A DNA stretch of 13,195 nucleotides, taken from NCBI GenBank assembly GCA_947567585.1, contig CANONE010000053.1, forward strand, positions 1 through 13,195, given 5' to 3'. Position 1 is the first letter of the stretch; every line of letters begins with the position of its first letter. The position numbers were made by a program, and so were the translations under genes. This document shows positions 6,748 through 12,575 of the stretch, piece after piece. The notes beneath the pieces are model-generated. The model searched no databases. It had not been told where the DNA came from and saw nothing but the letters and a program-made list of their open reading frames with translations. The stretch comes from an uncultured Clostridia bacterium. Its GTDB lineage: Bacteria; Bacillota; Clostridia; Oscillospirales; Acutalibacteraceae.

Positions 6748-7382
6748 GCCAGATCCTCCAGAGCTTCCAGGACCTTTTTGGTGGTATCCTCCACCTTATC
6801 CTGGCCGTGTACCACCCGAAGCTTACCCTGCTTGCTGTAGTACTCCTTCAGGGGCTCGGTCTGGGTGTGGTATACCTGAAGCCGTTCCTTTACGGTATTC
6901 GGATGGTCATCCTTGCGCTGTACGAGGGCGCCCGCGCAGGCGTCGCAGACTCCTTCTGCCTTGGGCTGCTTATACAGCACATGGTAAGAGGACCCGCATT
7001 TCTCGCAGACGCGGCGTCCGGACATGCGGGTGATAATATCTTCGTCGGCCACCTCAATGTCCAGCACAACGTCGATACCAGCTCCCATCTGGTCCAGAGC
7101 CTCGGCCTGGGGGATGGTCCGGGGGAAGCCGTCCAGAATATAGCCGTTCTGGCAGTCCGCTTCCTGGACGCGGTCTTTGATGATGCCAATGAGAATCTCG
7201 TCAGGCACCAGCTGGCCGCTCTCCATATAGGTCTTGGCCTTTAGTCCCATCTCCGTGCCGTTCTTCAGCGCTTCACGCAGGATATTCCCCGTAGAAATGG
7301 TGGGGATATTCTTCTTTTCAGCAATTATTTCGGCCTGGGTGCCTTTTCCGGCCCCGGGGGCCCCTAATAAAATCAGCTTCAT
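6744..7382 (-). CDS. adk: Adenylate kinase, zinc-lid form
   Basis: Catalyses ATP + AMP to 2 ADP in the cytoplasm. It has 212 residues. The P-loop is GAPGAGKGT (7-15), the AMP-binding region contains STGNILR (about 30-36), and DGFPRT is at 84-89. The LID domain (about 122-159) carries a four-cysteine zinc site (C126, C129, C146, C149), typical of Gram-positive enzymes, followed by RKDDHP. I chose ATG at 7380-7382, which gives the usual MKLILLGAPG; an in-frame GTG three codons upstream is less likely because it almost abuts the AAAGGA ribosome-binding site. The gene is coupled to map by a 4-base overlap and preceded by a 259-base gap with repeat A3. Confidence 0.97.
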   Translation of the reverse strand: MKLILLGAPGAGKGTQAEIIAEKKNIPTISTGNILREALKNGTEMGLKAKTYMESGQLVPDEILIGIIKDRVQEADCQNGYILDGFPRTIPQAEALDQMGAGIDVVLDIEVADEDIITRMSGRRVCEKCGSSYHVLYKQPKAEGVCDACAGALVQRKDDHPNTVKERLQVYHTQTEPLKEYYSKQGKLRVVHGQDKVEDTTKKVLEALEDLA

Positions 7383-7446
7383 ACCTATCACTCATCCTTT
7401 CTTCTCCTTGGCTCGGGCTTTCGGGGAGGGGCTCCTCTTAAGGCCA

Positions 7447-7556
7447 TAGGGCTCTGCCCTACAACCCGCAACCTTTGAAAAGGTTGACGAAACTTTTTCT
7501 CCGGGTTTCCCGATTTTGTACCGTCAGCCTTGTGGGCGATGCCGCCAGCTTGCCGC
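7447..7556 (-). repeat. Class A tandem-hairpin repeat, copy A3 (secY-adk gap)
   Basis: First hairpin: TAGGGC (7447-7452), loop TCT, GCCCTA (7456-7461), 6 bp. Second hairpin: CAACCTTT (7469-7476), loop GA, AAAGGTTG (7479-7486), 8 bp perfect. Tail: AAACTTTTTCTCCGG (7490-7504). GTGGGCG lies at 7532-7538, and GCCAGCTTGCCGC (7544-7556) is shared exactly with the flank of B1. The hairpins lie 64 bases upstream of the adk start. The remainder of the gap up to secY holds an imperfect hairpin (7563-7582) and nothing else I recognise. Confidence 0.75.
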
Positions 7557-7641
7557 TCCCTCCATCAACCTTGCGGTTGGTGCGGGCAATCAGCCTCCTC
7601 GCTGCCTTTGCCTGCGGCCCTCTCCCGGCCCTGCCAATTGT

Positions 7642-8955
7642 TTAGTCTAAGAAGCCCTTATAATGCCGGAGCATCATCTGGCTTTCCAGCTGCTTCACGG
7701 TCTCCAGCGCCACGCCTACGATAATGATGACAGATGTGCCGCCAATACTAAGCCCATACATACCCGTCAGATTGGTGAAGAGGATGGGTACCAGGGCCAC
7801 AAAGGCCAAAAACAGCGCGCCGATGAGGGTAACCTTGGAAAGGATTTTGGAGATAAATTCCGCCGTAGGCTTGCCCGGACGAAGCCCGGGAATGGTGCCG
7901 TTGTTCTGGCGGAGATTATTGGCCATCTCCAGCGGGTTATACTGCACCGACATATAGAAGAAAGCAAACATAAGGATAAGCAGGAAATACAGCACCGTGT
8001 AAAGCCAGCCCGTCTGCTCAAAAGCATCGAAGAAAGCTTTCCAAAATCCCGCTGTGGGGTTGGCAAAAATCTTAATAAACTGCGGGATGCTGAGAATAGC
8101 GCTGGCAAAGATCACCGGCATAACGCCGCTCATGGCGACCTTCACGGGCATATAGGTGCTCTGGCCGCCGTACATCTTCCGGCCGACCACCTTTTTGGCG
8201 TACTGCACCGGAATGCGCCGCTCGGCCTCGTTCATGAAGACGATGACCCAGATCACGCACAGGAACAGCACAATGAACAGGGGAGCCAGCACCAGGTAGT
8301 GTCCGCTGGTGGTGGGGCTGGTAATTCCCAACTGGATATACTGCCATACGCTGCCGAAAGTAACTGGCAGCCGGGCTACAATACCGGCAAACAGAATAAT
8401 GGAAATGCCGTTGCCTACGCCCTTTTCATTGATCTGCTCGCCCATCCACATTACCAAAGCCGTGCCGGCGGTAAAGCAGAATACAATGACCACGCCCACA
8501 AAGAACCCGGCAAAGCCATCGGTAATCTTCACAATGCCCGCGTTTGACCGCAGATAGAAGTAGTAGGCCACGCCCTGAATCAGGCCCAGACCCACCGTAA
8601 CATAGCGGGTAATGGCGGCAATCTTCTTGCGGCCATCCTCTCCCTCTTTCTGGAGGCGCTCCAAAGCGGGAATGGCAATGGTGAGAAGCTGCATGATAAT
8701 GGAGCTGTTGATATAGGGCGTAATGCCCATGGCGAACAGCGAGGCATAGGAGAACGCGCCGCCGGTGAGCATATTGATATAGCCCAAAGCCGTGTTCTGG
8801 CTGGCAGATTCCATCAAATTACCCAGTGCTCCAGCATCCAAGAAAGGCACTGGAACCACAGAGCCAAACCGGAAAACCACGATAATCAGCAGCGTGTAGA
8901 GCATCTTCTTACGCAGGTCCGGGATGTGCCAGGCATTCTTGATCGTGTTTAACAA
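7642..8955 (-). CDS. secY: Protein translocase subunit SecY
   Basis: Pore subunit of the SecYEG channel for protein export and membrane insertion, in the cytoplasmic membrane. It has 437 residues with about ten hydrophobic segments, the first at about 17-37. Conserved cytoplasmic loops are visible: MNEAERRIPVQYAKK (241-255) and the C5 loop around NNGTIPGLRPGKPT (351-364), important for SecA and ribosome contact. The C-terminus, MMLRHYKGFLD, is normal. The start is TTG (8953-8955): GAGGTGG (8962-8968) lies 6 bases upstream and the frame gives MLNTIKNAWHIPDLRKKM, the usual beginning. It starts one base after the rplO stop, indicating coupled translation. adk follows after a repeat-bearing gap. 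Confidence 0.97.
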   Translation of the reverse strand: MLNTIKNAWHIPDLRKKMLYTLLIIVVFRFGSVVPVPFLDAGALGNLMESASQNTALGYINMLTGGAFSYASLFAMGITPYINSSIIMQLLTIAIPALERLQKEGEDGRKKIAAITRYVTVGLGLIQGVAYYFYLRSNAGIVKITDGFAGFFVGVVIVFCFTAGTALVMWMGEQINEKGVGNGISIILFAGIVARLPVTFGSVWQYIQLGITSPTTSGHYLVLAPLFIVLFLCVIWVIVFMNEAERRIPVQYAKKVVGRKMYGGQSTYMPVKVAMSGVMPVIFASAILSIPQFIKIFANPTAGFWKAFFDAFEQTGWLYTVLYFLLILMFAFFYMSVQYNPLEMANNLRQNNGTIPGLRPGKPTAEFISKILSKVTLIGALFLAFVALVPILFTNLTGMYGLSIGGTSVIIIVGVALETVKQLESQMMLRHYKGFLD

Positions 8956-8956
8956 C

Positions 8957-9397
8957 TCAGACCACCTCGGCTTTCCCGCCAGCGGCCTCTATTTTGGCTT
9001 TGGCCGCTTCGGAAAAAGCGTTTGCCTTCACCGTCAGTTTCTTTGAGAGCTCGCCATTGGCCAAAATCTTCAGGGCGTCGCCGCTCTTTTTAAGGAGCCC
9101 CGCCTGTAAAAGGGCGTTTACATCCACCAGAGCGCCGTCCTCAAACTGGTTGAGGCTGCCCACATTGATGGAGACCACCTCTTTGGCCCAGATGTTGTTA
9201 AAGCCCCTCTTGGGTATCCGCCTTTGCAGAGGCATCTGGCCGCCTTCAAAGCCCGGGCGCATGCCGTGGCCGGCCCTGGCCTTCTGGCCCTTGTGGCCCT
9301 TTCCGGCGGTTTTGCCGTTTCCTGAGCCATGGCCCCGGCCGATGCGCTTCGGTTCCTTGGTGGAACCAGGCACAGCCGTAAGCTGGTTTAGCTTCAT
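8957..9397 (-). CDS. rplO: 50S ribosomal protein L15
   Basis: L15 is a late-assembly protein whose long basic N-terminal extension threads into 23S rRNA. It has 146 residues. The glycine- and basic-rich N-terminus (RIGRGHGSGNGKTAGKGHKG, 18-37) is followed by GHGMRPGFEGGQMPLQRRIP (43-62), the family signature. The globular domain ends EAAKAKIEAAGGKAEVV. ATG at 9395-9397 has AAGGAGG about 9 bases upstream. The gene sits between rpmD (20 bases) and secY (1 base). Its end contains the secY ribosome-binding site. Complete and ordinary. Confidence 0.98.
   Translation of the reverse strand: MKLNQLTAVPGSTKEPKRIGRGHGSGNGKTAGKGHKGQKARAGHGMRPGFEGGQMPLQRRIPKRGFNNIWAKEVVSINVGSLNQFEDGALVDVNALLQAGLLKKSGDALKILANGELSKKLTVKANAFSEAAKAKIEAAGGKAEVV
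8962..8968 (-). promoter_or_regulatory. Ribosome-binding site fixing the secY TTG start
   Basis: GAGGTGG on the minus strand, within the rplO coding sequence, 6 bases before TTG. No ATG or GTG gives a sensible SecY N-terminus nearby, so this site decides the start. Confidence 0.7.
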
Positions 9398-9417
9398 TCT
9401 AACGCACCTCCTTAAGG

Positions 9418-9585
9418 TTATTCACTTACCTCGACCAGATGGCCGATCTTCGTTACCTTCCCCTTGGTTTGGGGATTGTCGGGCTGCTCGGAGGAGTCGC
9501 CCACCTTGAAAAGCCCCAGGGCGTGAGCCGTGGCAATCTGGTCCTTCTTGCTGCCGATCAGGCTCTTGACTAATTTTACCTTCAT
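9418..9585 (-). CDS. rpmD: 50S ribosomal protein L30
   Basis: Small large-subunit protein of the ferredoxin-like L30/L7 fold. Direct translation gives 55 residues beginning MKVKLVKSLIGSKKDQIATA and ending KIGHLVEVSE with TAA at 9418-9420. The pattern of an LVKSxIG start, a conserved basic patch, then a short C-terminal strand is typical of bacterial L30, although the middle (SSEQPDNPQTKGK) is less conserved than usual and lacks the common TVE-like motif. ATG at 9583-9585 has an AGGAGG-like site in the short space after rpsE. Its position between rpsE (13 bases) and rplO (20 bases) confirms the call. Confidence 0.95.
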   Translation of the reverse strand: MKVKLVKSLIGSKKDQIATAHALGLFKVGDSSEQPDNPQTKGKVTKIGHLVEVSE

Positions 9586-9598
9586 CCTAAAGCCCTCC

Positions 9599-10099
9599 TC
9601 ACAGAATTTCCTTAACCTGCTTGCCGCGGATGGCCGCCACTTCCTCGGCGGTACGCAGCTGGGTAAGCCCGGCCAAGGTAGCCCGGACCACGTTGCAGGG
9701 ATTGTTGGAACGCAGAGCCTTGGTGCGGATGTCCTTGATGCCGGCGCTCTCTACCACCGCGCGGACAGGGCCGCCGGCAATAACGCCGGTACCAGGGGCG
9801 GCGGGCTTTAGAATAACCTTGCCCGCGCCGAATTCGCCTACGATCTCATGGGGGATGGTACTGCCCCGCAGGGCCACCTTATAGAGATTCTTTTTGGCGT
9901 CTTCAATGCCCTTGCGTATGGCGTCCGGAACCTCCGCCGCCTTGCCAATGCCGAAGCCTACGGTGCCGTTGCCGTCGCCCACCACTACAAGAGCGGAAAA
10001 CTTCATAACACGGCCGCCCTTAACAGTTTTGGATACGCGGTTAATGGCCACTACACGTTCCTGCATCTCTACGCCGTTGGGATCGAAATTCCTATCCAA
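9599..10099 (-). CDS. rpsE: 30S ribosomal protein S5
   Basis: S5 helps shape the mRNA entry site and decoding fidelity. It has 166 residues. The N-terminal double-stranded-RNA-binding-like domain (about 14-77) contains RVVAINRVSKTVKGGRVMKF and VGDGNGTVGFGIGKA; the C-terminal domain includes PGTGVIAGGPVRAVVESAG and RSNNPCNVVRATLAGL. The start appears to be TTG (10097-10099): AGGAGG (10108-10113) lies 8 bases upstream, while the next ATG is 11 codons in and has no comparable site. It is 17 bases after rplR and 13 before rpmD. Without the first 11 residues the protein would still be functional in principle, so the start is likely but not certain. Confidence 0.96.
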   Translation of the reverse strand: MDRNFDPNGVEMQERVVAINRVSKTVKGGRVMKFSALVVVGDGNGTVGFGIGKAAEVPDAIRKGIEDAKKNLYKVALRGSTIPHEIVGEFGAGKVILKPAAPGTGVIAGGPVRAVVESAGIKDIRTKALRSNNPCNVVRATLAGLTQLRTAEEVAAIRGKQVKEIL

Positions 10100-10107
10100 A
10101 CTTTATT

Positions 10108-10113
10108 CCTCCT
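10108..10113 (-). promoter_or_regulatory. Ribosome-binding site supporting the rpsE TTG start
   Basis: AGGAGG on the minus strand, 8 bases before TTG at 10097-10099. This consensus site is the main reason to prefer TTG over the ATG at codon 12. Confidence 0.7.
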
Positions 10114-10116
10114 CGC

Positions 10117-10476
10117 TTAGAAGTTGAGCCCGCCCTCACGGGCGCCCTCGGCCAGTTCCTTTACCCGGCCATGGAAGATATAGCCGCCGCGATCAAAGAC
10201 CACAGTGGAAATCCCCTTGCCGGCCGCCCTTTCGGCGATCAGCTTGCCTACCTTGCGGGCGGCTTCCTTGTTGCCGCCGGGGCCCTCAAAGCCCTTTTCC
10301 AGGGTGGAAGCGGCGCACAGAGTATGCCCGGTTTCATCGTCGATAATCTGCGCGTAAATATTGGCGCTGGAACGGAATACATTCAGCCGCGGACGCTCTC
10401 CGGTACCGGAAATCTTCCCGCGCACTCTCTTATGGCGGCGCAGCCGGGCCTTATTGGTATCTGGTTTATTGACCAT
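10117..10476 (-). CDS. rplR: 50S ribosomal protein L18
   Basis: L18 binds 5S rRNA together with L5 and anchors the central protuberance. It has 119 residues from ATG at 10474-10476. Motifs are RLRRHKRVRGKISGTGERPR, LNVFRSSANIYAQIIDD, LCAASTLEK and the C-terminal VVFDRGGYIFHGRVKELAEG with AREGGLNF. Length is normal for this start. GAAGGG (10485-10490) lies 8 bases upstream. An in-frame extension of 28 codons upstream runs through the arms of hairpin B2 and is rejected. rpsE follows after 17 bases; upstream is a 352-base gap before rplF, where most genomes keep L6 and L18 adjacent. Confidence 0.97.
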   Translation of the reverse strand: MVNKPDTNKARLRRHKRVRGKISGTGERPRLNVFRSSANIYAQIIDDETGHTLCAASTLEKGFEGPGGNKEAARKVGKLIAERAAGKGISTVVFDRGGYIFHGRVKELAEGAREGGLNF

Positions 10477-10519
10477 TGCAATTTCCCTTCTTTCAAACGC
10501 TTGATACGTTTTAAGCTCC

Positions 10520-10625
10520 CTTAAGAAACTTCTTGAAAGAAGTTTCTTAAGAATCTTCAAGAACTTTCCTGCCGGGCGGGTTCTCCGGGAACCTGCCGGC
10601 TCTCTGGGCGTAGCCGAAAGCTTAT
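10520..10625 (-). repeat. Class B long-hairpin repeat, copy B2 (rplF-rplR gap)
   Basis: Perfect 15-bp hairpin: CTTAAGAAACTTCTT (10520-10534), loop GA, and its exact complement (10537-10551), followed by AATCTTCAAGAACTTTCC and TGCCGG, ending at 10575. Homology to B1 continues through GGGAACCTG (10587-10595), GCGTAGCCG (10608-10616) and GCTTAT (10620-10625). Relative to B1, the stem differs by TTTTT/AAAAA changing to TTCTT/AAGAA, a compensated change. The hairpin lies 43 bases upstream of rplR. Confidence 0.75.
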
Positions 10626-10634
10626 TTTTCCCCG

Positions 10635-10650
10635 CCCCACTTGGGTGGGG
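10635..10650. repeat. Small GC-rich hairpin in the rplF-rplR gap
   Basis: CCCCAC, loop TTGG, GTGGGG: a 6-bp perfect stem lying between B2 and block C. No T run follows on either strand. I see no gene in the surrounding 10626-10740; translations through it have no recognisable protein character. Confidence 0.4.
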
Positions 10651-10740
10651 ACAGCTAGCCGCAACCCCGAAGCCGTTAGCTCCGCATTCCTACCTTTTTC
10701 GGAAACTTCAGGAAAACAATAGGAAGTTCCACACCCAGCC

Positions 10741-10789
10741 AAAAGTTTTGCGGTTTTGCAGAGCAAAATTCTGGTTCTTCGAACCAGAA
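10741..10789 (+). repeat. Tandem-hairpin block C after rplF, inverted relative to B2
   Basis: On the plus strand AAAAGTTTTGCGG (10741-10753) leads into two back-to-back perfect hairpins: TTTTGC-AGA-GCAAAA (10754-10768) and TTCTGGTTC-TTC-GAACCAGAA (10769-10789). Read in the direction of transcription (minus strand), the 9-bp hairpin comes first, 39 bases after the rplF stop, and is followed by TTTT, so it could act as a weak terminator or attenuator. The layout resembles class A (AAAAGTTTTG tail plus two stems) but in the opposite orientation. Confidence 0.55.
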
Positions 10790-10828
10790 AGCAAACCTTG
10801 GAAAGATAATTTTAAGCCCTGCCTAAAA

Positions 10829-11377
10829 TTAACCTTTCGCGCCCTTGCCGGCTTTGCCTTCCTTATGCCGCACATATTCGCCCTGATAGCGAATGCCCTT
10901 GCCCTTGTAGGGCTCCGGCGGACGCTTCTCCCGAACCTCGGCGGCAAACTGGCCAACCTTCTGCTTGTCAATGCCGGAGATCACAATGGTGTTGGCATTG
11001 GGAGCCTCTATCTTAATGTCCTCGTTCTCCGAGACTACCACCTGGTGGGAATACCCCAGGTTCATAACCAGGTCCTTACCCTGCTTCTGTACGCGGTAGC
11101 CTACGCCCTGTACCTCCAGGGTCTTTGAGAAGCCCTCTGTTACGCCAACCACCATGTTGTGAATCAGCGTCCGAGTCAGACCGTGAAGAGAGCGGTTCTC
11201 TTTCTGGTCGTCCGGGCGGGTCACCAAGATCTCGGCGCCCTCCTGGGTGATGGCCATCTTGGGGCTGAAGCTCTGGGTCAGCGTGCCCTTGGGGCCCTTT
11301 ACGCTTACATCGCTGCCGTTGATCTTTACTTCCACGCCAGCGGGAATATTTATGGGTTTTCTTCCAATTCTCGACAT
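10829..11377 (-). CDS. rplF: 50S ribosomal protein L6
   Basis: L6 lies near the factor-binding site at the base of the L7/L12 stalk and consists of two related domains. It has 182 residues: MSRIGRKPINIPAGVEVKIN and VKGPKGTLTQSF in domain 1, RTLIHNMVVGVTEGFSKTLE at the junction, and the C-terminal signature RPPEPYKGKGIRYQGEYVRHKEGKAGK, which is the usual ending. ATG at 11375-11377 has AAGGGGG roughly 10 bases upstream. It follows rpsH by 19 bases. The gap to rplR downstream is unusually long and repeat-rich. Confidence 0.98.
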   Translation of the reverse strand: MSRIGRKPINIPAGVEVKINGSDVSVKGPKGTLTQSFSPKMAITQEGAEILVTRPDDQKENRSLHGLTRTLIHNMVVGVTEGFSKTLEVQGVGYRVQKQGKDLVMNLGYSHQVVVSENEDIKIEAPNANTIVISGIDKQKVGQFAAEVREKRPPEPYKGKGIRYQGEYVRHKEGKAGKGAKG

Positions 11378-11396
11378 AATCGACGCACCCCCTTCT

Positions 11397-11795
11397 TTAC
11401 CAAATAAACGCCAGCACTTCGCCGCCCACGTTCTCCTGCCGGGCGGCCCGGTCGGTCATGACGCCCTTAGAGGTGGACACAATGGCCACACCCAGGCCCT
11501 TCATCACCTTGGGCAGCTCAGCCGCGCTGGAATAAATGCGCAGGCCGGGCTTTGAAACCCGCTTGAGGCCCTTGATAACCGGCGTCTTGCCTCCGGCGTA
11601 CTTCAGGGTGATGGTGATCATGCCCTGTTTGCCGTCCTCTTTTACCGAGTAGTGCCGCACATAGCCCTCGTCCACCAGAATTTGGCAGATGGCCTTCTTC
11701 ATCTTGCTGGCCGGCACCTCTACGGTATCATGCTTTGCCGCCTGGGCGTTGCGAATGCGCGTCAAGAGGTCCGCGATGGTATCTGTAACTTGCAT
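11397..11795 (-). CDS. rpsH: 30S ribosomal protein S8
   Basis: S8 binds the central domain of 16S rRNA and is needed for early 30S assembly. It has 132 residues: MQVTDTIADLLTRIRNAQAA at the start, a middle beta region with LKYAGGKTPVIKGLKRVSKP, and the C-terminal signature GVAIVSTSKGVMTDRAARQ with NVGGEVLAFIW, the characteristic ending. ATG at 11793-11795 is preceded by AAGGAGG. In E. coli S8 represses the spc operon by binding an mRNA site; I did not identify such a site here. It lies 21 bases after rpsZ. Confidence 0.98.
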   Translation of the reverse strand: MQVTDTIADLLTRIRNAQAAKHDTVEVPASKMKKAICQILVDEGYVRHYSVKEDGKQGMITITLKYAGGKTPVIKGLKRVSKPGLRIYSSAAELPKVMKGLGVAIVSTSKGVMTDRAARQENVGGEVLAFIW

Positions 11796-11816
11796 GAGTA
11801 TATCCTCCTTGACTTA

Positions 11817-12002
11817 TTACCAGCTTGCCTTTTTCACCCCGGGAATCTCGCCCTTGTAGGCCAGCTCCCTAAAGCAGATGCGGCAGATGCCGTATTTGCG
11901 AAGGTAAGCGTGGGGCCTGCCGCAGATTTTGCAGCGGTTGTACTGCCGGGTGGAAAACTTCGCGGGCCTTTGCTGTTTTACCTTCATTGATGTTTTTGCC
12001 AC
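11817..12002 (-). CDS. rpsZ: 30S ribosomal protein S14 type Z (zinc form)
   Basis: Short zinc-binding S14 of the 30S head. It has 61 residues, the standard length of the zinc type (the non-zinc paralogue is about 89-100). Zinc ligands C24, C27, C40 and C43 lie in CKICGRPHAYLRKYGICRIC, and the ending ELAYKGEIPGVKKASW is diagnostic. The start is GTG (12000-12002), giving MAKTSMKVKQQ and the full usual length, with GGGAGGG upstream; the ATG five codons in would truncate the protein. It lies 14 bases after rplE and 21 before rpsH. Some databases name it rpsN. Confidence 0.97.
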   Translation of the reverse strand: MAKTSMKVKQQRPAKFSTRQYNRCKICGRPHAYLRKYGICRICFRELAYKGEIPGVKKASW

Positions 12003-12016
12003 AAAAATTCCCTCCC

Positions 12017-12559
12017 TTATCTTGTGAACGGCGCGCCCATGAGAGTCAGGAACTCCCGGGCCTCTTCATCGGTCTTCGCCGTGGTGACAAAGCAGATATC
12101 CATGCCCCGCACCTTGTCCACCTTGTCGTAATCAATCTCCGGGAAAATCAGCTGCTCGCGGATACCCATGTTGTAGTTGCCGCGGCCGTCAAAAGAGTTG
12201 GGATTGATGCCTCTAAAGTCCCGGACCCGGGGCAGGGCTGTGTTAAACAGGCGGTCCAAAAACTCATACATCCGCTCGCCCCGAAGGGTTACTTTCACGC
12301 CGATGGGCATGCCCTCGCGCACCTTAAAGTTTGCCACGCTCTTCTTAGCCTTGCAAACCACAGGCTTCTGGCCGGTGATCTTCATCAGGTCCCCGGAGAT
12401 GGCGTCAATGGCTTTGGAATTCTCCTTGGCCTCGCCGGCGCCCACATTGATGACAATCTTGTCAAGCTTCGGAATTTCCATGACGGACTTGTAGCCAAAC
12501 TTCTTCATCAGGGCGGGGGCTACGTCCGCCTTATACATCTCTTTCAGTCTAGCTGCCAT
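12017..12559 (-). CDS. rplE: 50S ribosomal protein L5
   Basis: L5 binds 5S rRNA and contacts P-site tRNA and S13 across the subunit bridge. It has 180 residues, starting MAARLKEMYKADVAPALMKKFG. Signature segments are MEIPKLDKIVINVGAGEA, GQKPVVCKAKKSVANFKVRE, GVKVTLRGERMYEFLDRL, PRVRDFRGINPNSFDGRGNY and a C-terminus with TDEEAREFLTLMGAPF. Length matches the family. ATG at 12557-12559 has AAGGAGG about 11 bases upstream. It follows rplX by 16 bases and precedes rpsZ by 14. Complete, nothing odd. Confidence 0.98.
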   Translation of the reverse strand: MAARLKEMYKADVAPALMKKFGYKSVMEIPKLDKIVINVGAGEAKENSKAIDAISGDLMKITGQKPVVCKAKKSVANFKVREGMPIGVKVTLRGERMYEFLDRLFNTALPRVRDFRGINPNSFDGRGNYNMGIREQLIFPEIDYDKVDKVRGMDICFVTTAKTDEEAREFLTLMGAPFTR

Positions 12560-12575
12560 ATTCTCGTCTTCCTCC

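Noticed and set aside
7663..8547. Plus-strand open frame (294 codons) opposite secY
   Set aside because: Rich in His/Gln/Arg because it is the complement of a hydrophobic membrane protein; no start context or family resemblance.
10477..10560. 28-codon N-terminal extension of L18
   Set aside because: It reads through hairpin B2; the ATG at 10474-10476 has a proper ribosome-binding site and gives the normal family length.
10557..10766. Minus-strand 69-codon frame in the rplF-rplR gap
   Set aside because: It spans repeat sequences, has no ribosome-binding site of note and shows no protein-like pattern.
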